Source: Rhodobiaceae bacterium (lineage in GTDB: Bacteria > Pseudomonadota > Alphaproteobacteria > Rhizobiales > NORP267). From it: a stretch of DNA of 64,000 bases. Below the pieces are notes generated by a model. It was given only the letters and a program-made list of their open reading frames with translations, ran no database searches and was not told the DNA's origin. The stretch is from contig JAGRLG010000046.1 of the NCBI GenBank assembly GCA_020441905.1, positions 1 through 64,000 of the forward strand, given 5' to 3'. Both the position numbers and the translations under genes were made by a program. Of this stretch, positions 43,581 to 52,663 are shown one piece after another (positions within the stretch are counted from its first letter, which is position 1; every line of letters starts with the position of its first letter).

Positions 43581-45068
43581 ATGATCGATGACTTGCGCAG
43601 TTACATCAAGGCGCTCGACGACGAGGGCGAGTTGCACCGGGTCAAGGCCGAAGTCGACTGGAAATACGAGCTTTGCCACGTCTCCAAGGTCAACGAGGAG
43701 GCAAAGGGACCGGCGCTGCTCTACGAAAACGTCAAGGACAACGACATTCCGGTCTTCACCTCGGCTTTCACCACACCCAGCCGGCTGGCGATCGCGCTCG
43801 GCCAGGAGCCGGGGCTGAGCATGAGCCAGCTATCGAAGAAATGGATGGAACTGACCACCAAGGAAATGGTGCCGCCGCGCTACGTCAACGATCCGCCGGT
43901 GATGGAAAACATCATTGAGGGGGATGATGTCGATATCGAGAAATTCCCCGTGCCGTGGTTCTACCCCGAGGACGGCGGGCGCTTCTTCGTCACCTCCGGA
44001 TTCCTTGTCACCCAGGACCCGGACACCGGCTGGACCAATCTGGGCACCTATCGCTCCCAGGTTCTGGGCAAGGACATACTCGGCTCGCAGATCATCAAGG
44101 GCAAACACGGCGACTTCCACATGAAGCAGTATGCCGAGCGCGGCGAACTGATGCCGGCGGCCGCCGTTGTCGGCACCGACCCGGTGCTGTTCCTGGCTGG
44201 CTCGACCCTGGTCAGCTCCCAGGTCAGCGAATACGAGGTCGCCGGGGCGCTGCGCCAGCGGCCGGTCGATGTCTTCAAGTCCGACCTCACCGGGCTGACC
44301 CTGCCGGCCAAGGCGGAGATCATCGCCGAGGGCTATATCGATCCCAACGAGCTGATGGATGAGGGGCCGTTCGGCGAATACACCGGCTATTATTCCGGCA
44401 ACAAGGGCAAGGACTATCCCAAGCCGGTGCTGCGCATCAAGCGCATCCTCCACCGCAACAATCCGGTGATGTGGTCGACCACGGTCGGCAAGCCGATCAA
44501 CGACATTCACATGATCCAGTCGCTCAACCGCACGGCAACGCTGTGGCACGATCTGGAGACCATGAAGGTGCCCGGCATCGAGGGCGTCTATTTCCCCGCC
44601 GCCGCCACCGGGCGCTTCTGGGTCATCGTTTCGGTGCGCCAGAAATATCCCGGCCATTCCAACCATGTCGGCAATGCGGTGATCGCCTCGACCACCGGCC
44701 ATTACGGCGTCAAAGGCGTCATTACCGTCGATCACGACATCGACCCGGAAGACTGGGACCGCGTGTTGTGGGCGCTGGCCGTTCGTTTCGATCCCAAGCG
44801 TTCGGCCCAGATCATCGACCGCGGCCGCTCGACGCCGCTCGACCCGGGCCTGCCGATCGAGGCCCGCGACATCACCAGCCGCATCCTGCTCGATGCCTGC
44901 ACGCCCTATGAGTGGAAGGTCAAGCCGCAGGAGATCTGGATGGATCGCGAAGTGCTGACCAAGGTGTCGAACCGCTGGAACGAATACGGCTTCAAGGGCA
45001 ATAGCCCGGTGGCCGGCATGATCGACCGGCTGACCAAGCCGGCGGCGGTCAAGAAGGCGGCTGAATAG
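43581..45068 (+). CDS. UbiD-family prenylated-FMN carboxy-lyase
   Basis: A 495-residue UbiD-type enzyme that needs prenylated FMN. The active-site region MDEGPFGEYTGYYSG carries the catalytic Glu residues, with the conserved Arg near TYRSQVLGKD. In Thauera, phenylphosphate carboxylase uses two UbiD-like subunits plus a small subunit and a HAD-type phosphatase; here I see only one UbiD and no phosphatase partner. It probably carboxylates the phosphorylated phenol (or an analogue) to a para-hydroxybenzoate-type acid. AAAGGAGAG precedes the ATG. Confidence 0.85.
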   Translation: MIDDLRSYIKALDDEGELHRVKAEVDWKYELCHVSKVNEEAKGPALLYENVKDNDIPVFTSAFTTPSRLAIALGQEPGLSMSQLSKKWMELTTKEMVPPRYVNDPPVMENIIEGDDVDIEKFPVPWFYPEDGGRFFVTSGFLVTQDPDTGWTNLGTYRSQVLGKDILGSQIIKGKHGDFHMKQYAERGELMPAAAVVGTDPVLFLAGSTLVSSQVSEYEVAGALRQRPVDVFKSDLTGLTLPAKAEIIAEGYIDPNELMDEGPFGEYTGYYSGNKGKDYPKPVLRIKRILHRNNPVMWSTTVGKPINDIHMIQSLNRTATLWHDLETMKVPGIEGVYFPAAATGRFWVIVSVRQKYPGHSNHVGNAVIASTTGHYGVKGVITVDHDIDPEDWDRVLWALAVRFDPKRSAQIIDRGRSTPLDPGLPIEARDITSRILLDACTPYEWKVKPQEIWMDREVLTKVSNRWNEYGFKGNSPVAGMIDRLTKPAAVKKAAE

Positions 45069-45225
45069 GCAGGCGCAGCGTGACCGGTTGAAATCCTCCC
45101 TGAACGGGCGGGCGGCGGATCAGGTCGGCGCGAGAGCCGCCGCCGCCCGGCCCAAGGGGCAGGGCGTAGTGCCGGGTGAACGACAGCGCCGGGCGAGGGG
45201 CGCAACGAGCGGGAGGGGAATTGCC

Positions 45226-46488
45226 ATGGCGGCGAAAAAGGGAATCGTGATCATCTGCAACCTCGATACCCGGGGCGAGGACATCATCTTCGTCAAGGAC
45301 CTGATCGAAGGGCGCGGCCATGATGCCATCCTGCTCGATTTCTCGATGGAGGAGCCGCCGCCTTTCGCCGGCGACATTCCCTGCGAGGAGGTGGCGCGGC
45401 GCGGCGGAATGGATATAGCGGAGGTGCGCGCCTGCTACCGCTCCGACCGCGACCGGGCGACGCAGAACCAGATCAAGGGCGCGGCGGCGATCGTCGACGA
45501 GCTCTATGCGGCGGGAAAGGTGCACGGCATCTTCGGCGTCGGCGGCGGCACGGCGACGCTGGTCGCCACCTCGATCATGAAGAAGCTGCCCTTCGGCATG
45601 CCCAAGGTGATGGCCTCGCCGATGGCGGCCCATCCGCGCTACATCGACAAATATGTCGGCACGCGCGATCTCACCATGCATCACACGGTGCTCGACATCG
45701 TGAAAATGAACCCGCTGCTGAAAGCCCAGATCACCAATGCCGTCGGCGCCATCTGCGGCATGGTCGAAATGACCATGGGCACCGACATCACCTTCGACAA
45801 GCCGGTGATCGCGATCTCCGCCTTCGGCTTCGGCGAGATGGCGGTGCAGACGGCAATGGGCATGCTGGAAGAGGCCGGCTTCGCCCCGGTGGTGTGCCAC
45901 GCCCAGGGCAAGGGCGACCGGGCGATGGAGGAAATGATCGCCGACGGCGTCTTTCACGGCGTCATGGACATCTGCACCGGCGGCATCATGGAGCATCTGT
46001 TCGGGGGCAACCGGGATCCGGGGCCGGACCGGCTGATGGCGACGGTGGAAGCGGGCATTCCCGCGCTTTTTGCCCCTTGCGGCCTCGATATCCTTTCCTA
46101 TGGCGGGCGCGACGACAAACTGGCGGCGACCAGGGACCGGCCGCAATATGTGCAGGATGCGCTCAGGGTGCAGGTGCGCACCACGGCGGAGGAACTGCGT
46201 CAGGCTGCCGATGTTATCGCCGAGCGGCTCAACCGGGCGCGCGGCCCCTTCACCTTTCTCATCCCCTTGCGCGGCTGGTCGTCGCTCGATCGCGAGGGAC
46301 GGGAGATCTGGGACCCGGAGGCCGACGCCGCCTTTGTCGAACGCCTGAAACAGAAGCTCGCCAACAAGAGCGCCATCAAGGAAGTCGACCTCAATCTCTA
46401 CACGCCGGAATTCGCCCGCGCGGCGGTGGACGAATTCGTCCGCCTGTTCGAGCAGGCCAATCTGCGCGCCGCCGCATCGGCGCAGTAG
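45226..46488 (+). CDS. Tm-1-like ATP-binding (UPF0261) protein
   Basis: A 420-residue UPF0261 protein, the family of the N-terminal part of tomato Tm-1. It starts with KKGIVIICNLDTRGEDIIFV and has the glycine-rich GIFGVGGGTATLVATSIMKK and ITNAVGAICGMVEMTMG. Family members bind ATP; the bacterial function is not established. GGGAGGGG lies seven bases upstream of the ATG at 45226. It sits between ubiD and ppsC, where known anaerobic phenol operons do not, as far as I know, carry one, so it may add a step to this pathway. Confidence 0.75.
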   Translation: MAAKKGIVIICNLDTRGEDIIFVKDLIEGRGHDAILLDFSMEEPPPFAGDIPCEEVARRGGMDIAEVRACYRSDRDRATQNQIKGAAAIVDELYAAGKVHGIFGVGGGTATLVATSIMKKLPFGMPKVMASPMAAHPRYIDKYVGTRDLTMHHTVLDIVKMNPLLKAQITNAVGAICGMVEMTMGTDITFDKPVIAISAFGFGEMAVQTAMGMLEEAGFAPVVCHAQGKGDRAMEEMIADGVFHGVMDICTGGIMEHLFGGNRDPGPDRLMATVEAGIPALFAPCGLDILSYGGRDDKLAATRDRPQYVQDALRVQVRTTAEELRQAADVIAERLNRARGPFTFLIPLRGWSSLDREGREIWDPEADAAFVERLKQKLANKSAIKEVDLNLYTPEFARAAVDEFVRLFEQANLRAAASAQ

Positions 46489-46520
46489 CGCGGCGGCGAG
46501 AAGAAACGGGAGCGGAATCG

Positions 46521-47198
46521 ATGATTGTACGCAACTGGATGAATTCCAAGCCGCATACCATCACCCCGGATGTGCTGGTGACCGAAGCCAAGCGGATCCT
46601 GAGCGAGGAGAACCTGCGCGCCCTGCCGGTTGTCGACGCGGACGGGCGGCTGCGCGGCCTGGTGACGCGGGCGATCTGCCTGCGCGCCGGCGAAAATGTC
46701 ATGCGCGCCCAGGACCCTTTTGAAATCGACTATTTCACCAAGCGGCTGAAGGTGAAGGACGTCATGGTGCGCAATCCGGCCACCGTAAATGCCGACGATC
46801 CGATGGAGCACTGCCTGTTCCGCGGCCAGCAGGATCGCATGAGCCAGTTTCCGGTCCTCGATAAGGGCAGGGTGGTTGGCATCCTTTCGGCGAGCGAGGT
46901 GTTCCGCCTTGCCGCCAAGATCCTCGGGGCCTGGGAGAACTGGAGCGGCATCACGCTGAAGGTGGGCGCCAAAGAGAAGGGCGATCTTTCGCGCATCGCC
47001 GCCATTGTCGACGAGGCCGGCGCCGTCCTGACCTCGCTCTACGCGGTCGCCAGCGGCGATGCCGGCGCGCGCCGGATCATTGTCCGCTTTACCGGAGCCG
47101 ATGCGGAAGGCTTGGCGCAGGTCTATCGCGCGGCCGGCTACACCGTCGCCGAGGTCAGCGCCAATGTCTGCGAGGGGCGGCCGAAACAAGTGGCCTGA
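46521..47198 (+). CDS. ppsC: Phenylphosphate synthase, CBS-domain activating subunit
   Basis: A 225-residue protein (about 24 kDa) with two CBS domains (MIVRNWMNSKPHTITPDVLV and LKVKDVMVRNPATVNADDPM) and an ACT-like C-terminus (DLSRIAAIVDEAGAVLTSLY). Subunit 3 of Thauera phenylphosphate synthase is of this size and type and stimulates the reaction. The open frame extends far upstream across the preceding gene, but the ATG at 46521 with GGGAGCGG is the real start. All three synthase subunits are therefore in the locus. Confidence 0.85.
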   Translation: MIVRNWMNSKPHTITPDVLVTEAKRILSEENLRALPVVDADGRLRGLVTRAICLRAGENVMRAQDPFEIDYFTKRLKVKDVMVRNPATVNADDPMEHCLFRGQQDRMSQFPVLDKGRVVGILSASEVFRLAAKILGAWENWSGITLKVGAKEKGDLSRIAAIVDEAGAVLTSLYAVASGDAGARRIIVRFTGADAEGLAQVYRAAGYTVAEVSANVCEGRPKQVA

Positions 47199-47397
47199 CG
47201 GGCCAGGAATTGCGTTGTCGATCTACTTGAGCAGGCCGCATTTGGCGGGAGGAATCCGACACGACACGGACGCAACAAGAAACAATCCGGTACCACAACA
47301 ACCATAAGACATCGAACTCCCGTTTTGCCTGGATTTGAAATCACCAAGGGCGCCAGCGGCCATCGTCAAAGACAGGATTGTGGAGGGAGAATGCGAA

Positions 47398-48705
47398 ATG
47401 AGTTTCAAGACAGGGAATTTAACGAAATCCCGCCAGCAGGCGGGGATTGACCGGCGCCAATTCGTAAAATTGGCTGGAGCGGGAGCGCTTGCCGCTGGTT
47501 CAGGCATCCTTGCCGCACCCGCGGTGCATGCCGCGAAATCGGTAAGAATAGGTTTCGTCAGCCCGCAGACCGGGCCGATTTCATTCTTTGCCGATCCCGA
47601 CCAGTACATCCTCGGCCAGATGGCGAAGGTCTTTGCCGATGGCGTCAAGATCGGCGGCAAGAGCTATCCGGTCGAGATTATCACCAAGGACAGCCAGTCC
47701 AATCCCAACCGGGCGGCGGAGGTTGCCGCCGGCCTGATCCTTGGCGACGAGGTCGATCTTCTGGTCGCCGCAAATACGCCGGTGACAACCAATCCGGTGG
47801 CCGACCAGGCGGAACTGAACGGGGTGCCCTGCATCACCACCGACACGCCGTGGCAGCCGCATTTCTTCGGCCGGCGCGGCGATCCCAAAACCGGATTCGA
47901 ATGGACCAGCCATTTCTTCTGGGGTCTGGAGGACGTGGTCGAGGTCTATACCAATCTGTGGAATTCGCTCGATTCCAACAAGTCGGTCGGGGCGCTGTTT
48001 CCCAACGACGAGGACGGCAATGCCTGGGGCGGCGAACATGGATTTCCGCCGGTGCTCAAGGCCCAGGGCTATGCGCTGGCCGACCCGGGCCGCTACCAGC
48101 CGTTCTCCGATGACTTCACAGCGCAGATTGCGGCCTTCAAGGCGGCGGATTGCCAGATCGTCACCGGGGTCGTGCCGCCGCCCGACTTCACCAATTTCTG
48201 GTTGCAGGCCGGGCAGCAGAACTTCCATCCCAAGATGGTCACCGTCGGCAAGGCGCTGGAATGGCCGGCAACGGCGGCGGCCCTTGGCGAGCGCGCCGAC
48301 GGCCTGTCGGTGGAAGTGTGGTGGTCGCCGGCCCACCCGTTCTCTTCCGGCATGACCGGACAGTCCTCCAAGGACCTCGCCGATGGCTTCACTCAAGCGA
48401 CCGGCAAGCCGTGGAACGTTTCGGTCGGCTTCAAGCACGCCCTGTTCGAGGTCGCCTATGATGTCCTCAAGCGGGCAGAGGAGAAGAGCCCGGAGGCGAT
48501 CCGCGACGCCATTCGGGCGACCGACTACAAGTCGATCGTCGGCGAGGTGAATTTCTCCAAGGGGCCGGTGCCCGGCGTCGGCAAGACGCCGCTCGTCGGC
48601 GGGCAATGGCAGAAGAACGCCAAGGGCGGCCATGACCTGATGATCGTCAACAACAAGTCGGCGCCCTTCGTGCCGGTCAATGCGGAGTTCAGGCCGATGG
48701 CCTGA
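47398..48705 (+). CDS. Tat-exported ABC-type substrate-binding protein (Liv family)
   Basis: A 435-residue periplasmic binding protein of the branched-chain amino acid/aromatic-acid ABC class (PBP type I). The signal DRRQFVKLAGAGALAAGSGI, ending VHA, has the twin-arginine motif, so it is exported folded. The mature start is SVRIGFVSPQTGPISFF. GGAGGGAGA lies seven bases upstream of the ATG. No permease genes are in this operon; a liv-type transporter without its own binding protein starts at 61023 and is the obvious partner. It may import the phenolic substrate or a related acid. Confidence 0.85.
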   Translation: MSFKTGNLTKSRQQAGIDRRQFVKLAGAGALAAGSGILAAPAVHAAKSVRIGFVSPQTGPISFFADPDQYILGQMAKVFADGVKIGGKSYPVEIITKDSQSNPNRAAEVAAGLILGDEVDLLVAANTPVTTNPVADQAELNGVPCITTDTPWQPHFFGRRGDPKTGFEWTSHFFWGLEDVVEVYTNLWNSLDSNKSVGALFPNDEDGNAWGGEHGFPPVLKAQGYALADPGRYQPFSDDFTAQIAAFKAADCQIVTGVVPPPDFTNFWLQAGQQNFHPKMVTVGKALEWPATAAALGERADGLSVEVWWSPAHPFSSGMTGQSSKDLADGFTQATGKPWNVSVGFKHALFEVAYDVLKRAEEKSPEAIRDAIRATDYKSIVGEVNFSKGPVPGVGKTPLVGGQWQKNAKGGHDLMIVNNKSAPFVPVNAEFRPMA

Positions 48706-48802
48706 CGAAGAGAGACTTTGCAATCGGGCGGCGGCGGCGCGAAACTGAACCGCCGCCGCCCGAGGGAAATTGCCGACGGAAATGGCAGGGAAGGAAGATA
48801 TC

Positions 48803-49420
48803 ATGACAAGACCGCTGGTGATCGGGCTGACCGGGGCGACCGGGATGATCTATGGCGTCGAGATGCTCAAGGTGCTGCATGGGCTGTCCTATCCGACCGA
48901 GTTGATCCTGTCGGACTCGGCCAAGCGCAACATCCAGATCGAAACCGACTATTCCCTCGACGAGGTCTGCGCCCTGGCGGGGCGGGTCCATTCCAACAAG
49001 GACATGGCCGCCGCCGTGTCGTCGGGCTCCTACCGCACCTGCGGCATGGTGGTGACACCCTGCTCGATCAAGACCCTGTCGGGCATCGCCAATTCCTACA
49101 ATACCAGCCTGATCACGCGCGCCGCCGACGTTTCGCTGAAGGAAAAGCGCCGCCTGGTGCTGATGGTGCGCGAAACCCCGCTGCACAAGGGCCATCTGGA
49201 GCTGATGGCCCGCGCCGCCGATCTCGGCGCCACCATCCTGCCGCCGATGCCAGCCTTCTACCACAAGCCGGCCACCATCCTCGATCTCGTCCACCAGTCC
49301 ATCGGCAAGGCCCTTGACCAGTTCGATATCGAACATAATCTCTTTGCCCGCTGGGAAGGGCCGGAGCACAAGAAAGAGCGCGAGGCCGGGGACGGCCCGA
49401 AACTGAAATCGGCAATATGA
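48803..49420 (+). CDS. ubiX: UbiX-type flavin prenyltransferase
   Basis: A 205-residue UbiX/Pad1 enzyme that joins dimethylallyl phosphate to FMN to make the prenylated-FMN cofactor of UbiD. Motifs are IGLTGATGMIYGVEML, SSGSYRTCGMVVTPCSIKTL, and RETPLHKGHLELM. The family extension after 190 residues is short. AAGGAAG is upstream of the ATG. Its stop overlaps the LpdD-like start by four bases (ATGA), tying cofactor maker and partner together. It supports the UbiD gene at 43581. Confidence 0.9.
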   Translation: MTRPLVIGLTGATGMIYGVEMLKVLHGLSYPTELILSDSAKRNIQIETDYSLDEVCALAGRVHSNKDMAAAVSSGSYRTCGMVVTPCSIKTLSGIANSYNTSLITRAADVSLKEKRRLVLMVRETPLHKGHLELMARAADLGATILPPMPAFYHKPATILDLVHQSIGKALDQFDIEHNLFARWEGPEHKKEREAGDGPKLKSAI

Positions 49421-49863
49421 AGCCCGCCGCAGTGTCCGGCGGCGGGGGGCAGGCGGATACGGTGGAAGACAGCAGGCTGCCGGTTCACTTTTTTCAAACC
49501 AGCGATGCGGCCTACCGGCTGCATGCCCAGGCGGTCTTCGTCGGCGCCGATCTGCTGGTCTATGTCTGGGGTGGCACGCGGCCCCATATCGGCGCCATTG
49601 CCGCGGCCCAGCCGCGCCCCAGCCTCGCCAACCCGCAAGTGACGAGCGCCACGGCTTCGGTTATCACCTTTCTCGGCCACAAGGAGGATAGCGTGGTCAA
49701 GGAAGTCGGCGAAGCGCTGGCGGCGGCGCTGGGCGCCAATGTGGTCGTCACCGCCGGTATCCACTGGGACGATATCGACGCGGCGGGAATCGCCGCCGTC
49801 AATGCCGGCTGCAAGGAGCTGATCGGCCTGCTCAAGGCGGGCCTTGCCGATTCCGCGGCCTGA
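49417..49863 (+). CDS. LpdD-like prenylated-flavin chaperone candidate
   Basis: A 148-residue protein. From about residue 42 it matches what I know of LpdD-like domains: VGADLLVYVWGGTRPHIGAI, AQPRPSLANPQVTSATASVI and TFLGHKEDSVVKEVGEALAA. LpdD accompanies LpdB (UbiX-like) and LpdC (UbiD-like) in gallate decarboxylase and is proposed to help the UbiD enzyme mature. It is coupled to ubiX by ATGA and followed 13 bases later by idi. The first 40 residues vary and may be disordered. Confidence 0.75.
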   Translation: MKPAAVSGGGGQADTVEDSRLPVHFFQTSDAAYRLHAQAVFVGADLLVYVWGGTRPHIGAIAAAQPRPSLANPQVTSATASVITFLGHKEDSVVKEVGEALAAALGANVVVTAGIHWDDIDAAGIAAVNAGCKELIGLLKAGLADSAA

Positions 49864-49876
49864 GGAGAATCGAGCG

Positions 49877-50371
49877 ATGGAACAGGTTGTCCTGGTCGAT
49901 ATGGACGACAACGAGGTTGGCATCGCCGAGAAGATCGCCGCCCACCGGGACAACCTGCTGCATCGCGCCTTTTCGGTGATCCTGATGCGCGGCGGCGAGA
50001 TCCTGCTCCAGCAGCGCAATCGCGAGAAATACCATTCCGGCGGGTTGTGGGCCAATGCCTGCTGCGGCCATCCGCGGCCCGGCGAGCCGCTCGCCGCCGC
50101 CGCCGAACGGCGCCTTCGCGAAGAAATGGGCATAGCCTGCACGCTCACCTGGCGCGCCAGGACGCACTATCAATGCGCTCTGGAAGACGGCATGAGCGAG
50201 AACGAGATCGTGCATCTGTTCTTCGGCGACTATGACGGCCCGGTCGCCCCCGACCCCGATGAGGTCATGGGATGGAAATGGGTCGATTATGGGCAGTTCC
50301 GAGACAGCGCGGTGGGATCGGAAGACCTTGTCTACTGGGTGCAAGATTATGTGAAGAAAGGGCTTTTGTGA
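49877..50371 (+). CDS. idi: Type I isopentenyl-diphosphate delta-isomerase
   Basis: A 164-residue NUDIX-fold IPP isomerase. The metal and catalytic elements are NACCGHPRPGE (active Cys in the CGHP motif), REEMGI and MSENEIVHLFFG. It makes dimethylallyl diphosphate from isopentenyl diphosphate. That product, or its monophosphate, is the prenyl donor for UbiX, which makes its place here meaningful. GAGGAGA lies eight bases upstream of the ATG. It is the last gene of the tightly spaced ubiX/lpdD/idi set. Confidence 0.85.
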   Translation: MEQVVLVDMDDNEVGIAEKIAAHRDNLLHRAFSVILMRGGEILLQQRNREKYHSGGLWANACCGHPRPGEPLAAAAERRLREEMGIACTLTWRARTHYQCALEDGMSENEIVHLFFGDYDGPVAPDPDEVMGWKWVDYGQFRDSAVGSEDLVYWVQDYVKKGLL

Positions 50372-50448
50372 TTCCGCCACGGCGTTCTTGCTGTTGACTC
50401 GGCGCCCCTGGCGCGTCTTGCTTGTCACGGCAATCGGAGGAAGTCGAT

Positions 50449-50934
50449 ATGACCGATCTTGTGACCTGCGTTTGGTTTGACCACGGAGAAGCAAGCAAGG
50501 CGGCGGAATTTTATGCGGCGACCTTTCCGGACAGCCGGGTCGAGCGGGTGAATACGGCTCCCGGCGATTTTCCGGGCGGCCAGGAAGGCAGCGAACTGAC
50601 CGTCGAATTCACCGTGCTCGGGCGACGGTTTGTCGGTCTGAACGGCGGTCCGAACTTCAAGCCGAATGAATCGGTAAGTTTCATGGTTGTCACCGAGAAC
50701 CAGGAGGAGACCGATAGATATTGGGACGCCATCATCGGCAACGGAGGCGCCGCGAGCGCCTGCGGTTGGTGCAAGGATCGCTGGGGCTTCTCCTGGCAGA
50801 TCACGCCGCGGCGGCTGCTCGACCTGACAACGAGCTCCGACCGCAACGAGGCAAAGCGCGCCTTCGAGGCAATGATGACGATGAGAAAGATCGAAATTGC
50901 CACGATCGAGGACGCTGCTGCGAGGCGCAAATAA
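50449..50934 (+). CDS. PhnB-like glyoxalase-fold protein
   Basis: A 161-residue VOC-superfamily protein of the PhnB/DUF899-like kind: [20 protein letters not shown], then [20 protein letters not shown] and the end [20 protein letters not shown]. These proteins bind small ligands or are fusion partners of oxidoreductases; no catalysis can be predicted. CGGAGGAAG precedes the ATG. It sits 77 bases after idi and 62 bases before the UroD-type gene, perhaps on the same transcript. Confidence 0.75.
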   Translation: MTDLVTCVWFDHGEASKAAEFYAATFPDSRVERVNTAPGDFPGGQEGSELTVEFTVLGRRFVGLNGGPNFKPNESVSFMVVTENQEETDRYWDAIIGNGGAASACGWCKDRWGFSWQITPRRLLDLTTSSDRNEAKRAFEAMMTMRKIEIATIEDAAARRK

Positions 50935-50996
50935 GCCAGGCGTCCCGGTTGGCGCTTCCGCCACGAGAGGATTGCGCTGGCCGATTCGAGGGGGAT

Positions 50997-52301
50997 ATGA
51001 CCGAACAATTGCATGATGCCGGGACCGATCTTGCGGCGGGAATCAGCTTTGACAGCGCGCGTGCCGAGCAGCTTTATCGCGAACGCGCCAGGCGGCTCGA
51101 CGATGTCATAGCGCTGCGCACCCCGGACCGGGTGCCGATTATCCACTATTCCATGTTCTGGCATGCCACCTATGCCGGGATCTCGTTTCGCGACGCGATG
51201 TACGACTATGACAAGCTGGAGGCGGCCGACTCGAAGGTCATCGACCTGCTCGAGCCCGATGCCGTGGTGCCGCCCCATCCGATCAACGCGCTCGGGCCGG
51301 CGATGGAGATCATGGGCTATCGCGGCCTGGAATGGCCGGGCCACGGCGTTTCCGACCACCAGACCTATCAGTATATCGACCGCGAATATATGAGCGCGAA
51401 GGAGTATGACGACTATATCGAGGATCCGAGCTGGTTCTGCTTCACCCGCTATCTGCCGCGCCTGATCGAGGCCTGCGAGCCGCTCGACAGGCTGCCGGCG
51501 ATGGCCGGCGTGCAGCATCTGCGGCTGGTGATGGCGAGCCGTTATTTCGCCGCGGCGGGGGTTCAGGAGGCTTTTGCCCGCATGGCAAAGGCCGGCGCCG
51601 AGACCCATCGCATGCTGACCCGCGCCTCCCGCTATGCCACCGCCATGATGGCCAGGGGCTATCCCCTCGGCCATGCCGCGGCATGCAATTCGCCATATGA
51701 TTATTTCGCCGACTACCTGCGCGGCTCCAAGGGCGTCATGCTCGACATGTTCCGCAACAAGGACAAGCTGCTGGCGGCGATGGAGCGGGCGATTCCGATC
51801 ATAGCCAAGGCGCCGATCCGCGACATCGGCGACAAGCCGTGCCGTATCGTCTTCCTGCCGATGCACTGGGGGCTCGACGGCTTCATGTCGCCGGAGCAGT
51901 TCAAGACTTTCTTCTGGCCGCAACTGCGCCAGGTGCTGATGCGCCTCATCGATGCCGGGCTGACGCCGCTGGTGTTGTGGGAGGGCGATTGCACCTCGCG
52001 CATGGAGGTCATTGCCGACATCCCCAAGGGCAAGGCGATCTACTGGTTCGAGCGCGGCGACCTGTTCCGCGCCAAGGAGGTGCTGGCCGATACCGTGTGC
52101 CTGCGCGGCAACGTGCCGGCCTCGCTCTACAACACCGCGGGGCCGGCGGAAATGCGCGACTATTGCCGCAAGCTGATCGAGGTGGTCGGCAAGGATGGCG
52201 GTTTCATTCTCGACGGCGCCATCGGCATTCCCGACGAAGCGCGCACCGAGAACGTGCTGGAGATGTACAAGACCGCGCGCGAGGTCGGCCGCTACAGCTA
52301 G
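50997..52301 (+). CDS. UroD-superfamily methyltransferase-like protein
   Basis: A 434-residue protein of the uroporphyrinogen-III decarboxylase superfamily, closer in size and form to corrinoid:CoM-type and aromatic O-demethylase methyltransferases than to HemE. The barrel shows LRTPDRVPIIHYSMFWHATY at the start, with HWGLDGFMSPEQFKTFFWPQ later and a C-terminal GKDGGFILDGAIGIPDEA. Such proteins often move methyl groups to or from cobalamin. Being on the same strand after the pps genes and not far from a corrinoid dehalogenase-like gene, it may serve O-demethylation of methoxylated aromatics. That is inference. Confidence 0.6.
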   Translation: MTEQLHDAGTDLAAGISFDSARAEQLYRERARRLDDVIALRTPDRVPIIHYSMFWHATYAGISFRDAMYDYDKLEAADSKVIDLLEPDAVVPPHPINALGPAMEIMGYRGLEWPGHGVSDHQTYQYIDREYMSAKEYDDYIEDPSWFCFTRYLPRLIEACEPLDRLPAMAGVQHLRLVMASRYFAAAGVQEAFARMAKAGAETHRMLTRASRYATAMMARGYPLGHAAACNSPYDYFADYLRGSKGVMLDMFRNKDKLLAAMERAIPIIAKAPIRDIGDKPCRIVFLPMHWGLDGFMSPEQFKTFFWPQLRQVLMRLIDAGLTPLVLWEGDCTSRMEVIADIPKGKAIYWFERGDLFRAKEVLADTVCLRGNVPASLYNTAGPAEMRDYCRKLIEVVGKDGGFILDGAIGIPDEARTENVLEMYKTAREVGRYS

Positions 52302-52663
52302 GGTCAGGCCTCGATCAGGTTTCCGGCGTGGCGCGGGCGGGTCTTGACAGCAGTTCCTTGGCGGATTGATCGCGGCACCGGCGGCGATTTATGGTAATCT
52401 AGCCGCGGTTGTCGGAGTACCGCGTGATGACCGTTCCGTTGTGTTGCCTGGCCCGAGGCCGAATGGCCCGCCCGGTCCGCCGTATCGGCGGGGGCGGCAC
52501 GGCGATTTTCGCAACAAATGCAAGGGCTGTGAACGCCGTGCTCCGGCGCCGCTGAGGCGCCGGTGCGGCGGCCTTGTCGCGCCACGCTACGCCAAGGGCT
52601 GCATCAAAGACACGAAACCGGTCTGCCGGTCCTCCGCACGCCGCCAGTAGGAGGAGACACGCC
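52302..52663. other. Gap with no clear gene, likely promoter region
   Basis: These 362 bases separate the UroD-type gene from a signal-peptide gene. No convincing gene is present: apparent open frames are overlapping shadows. A weak pair, TTGATC near 52366 and TATGGT 18 bases later, could be a sigma-70-type promoter for the downstream pair. The G+C-rich 3' part contains CGG-rich stretches without a clear hairpin. Confidence 0.3.

Noticed and set aside
45894-47198. A 434-residue start for the CBS protein.
   Set aside because: The upstream part overlaps the Tm-1-like gene in another frame; ATG 46521 gives the two-CBS protein of about 24 kDa expected for PpsC.
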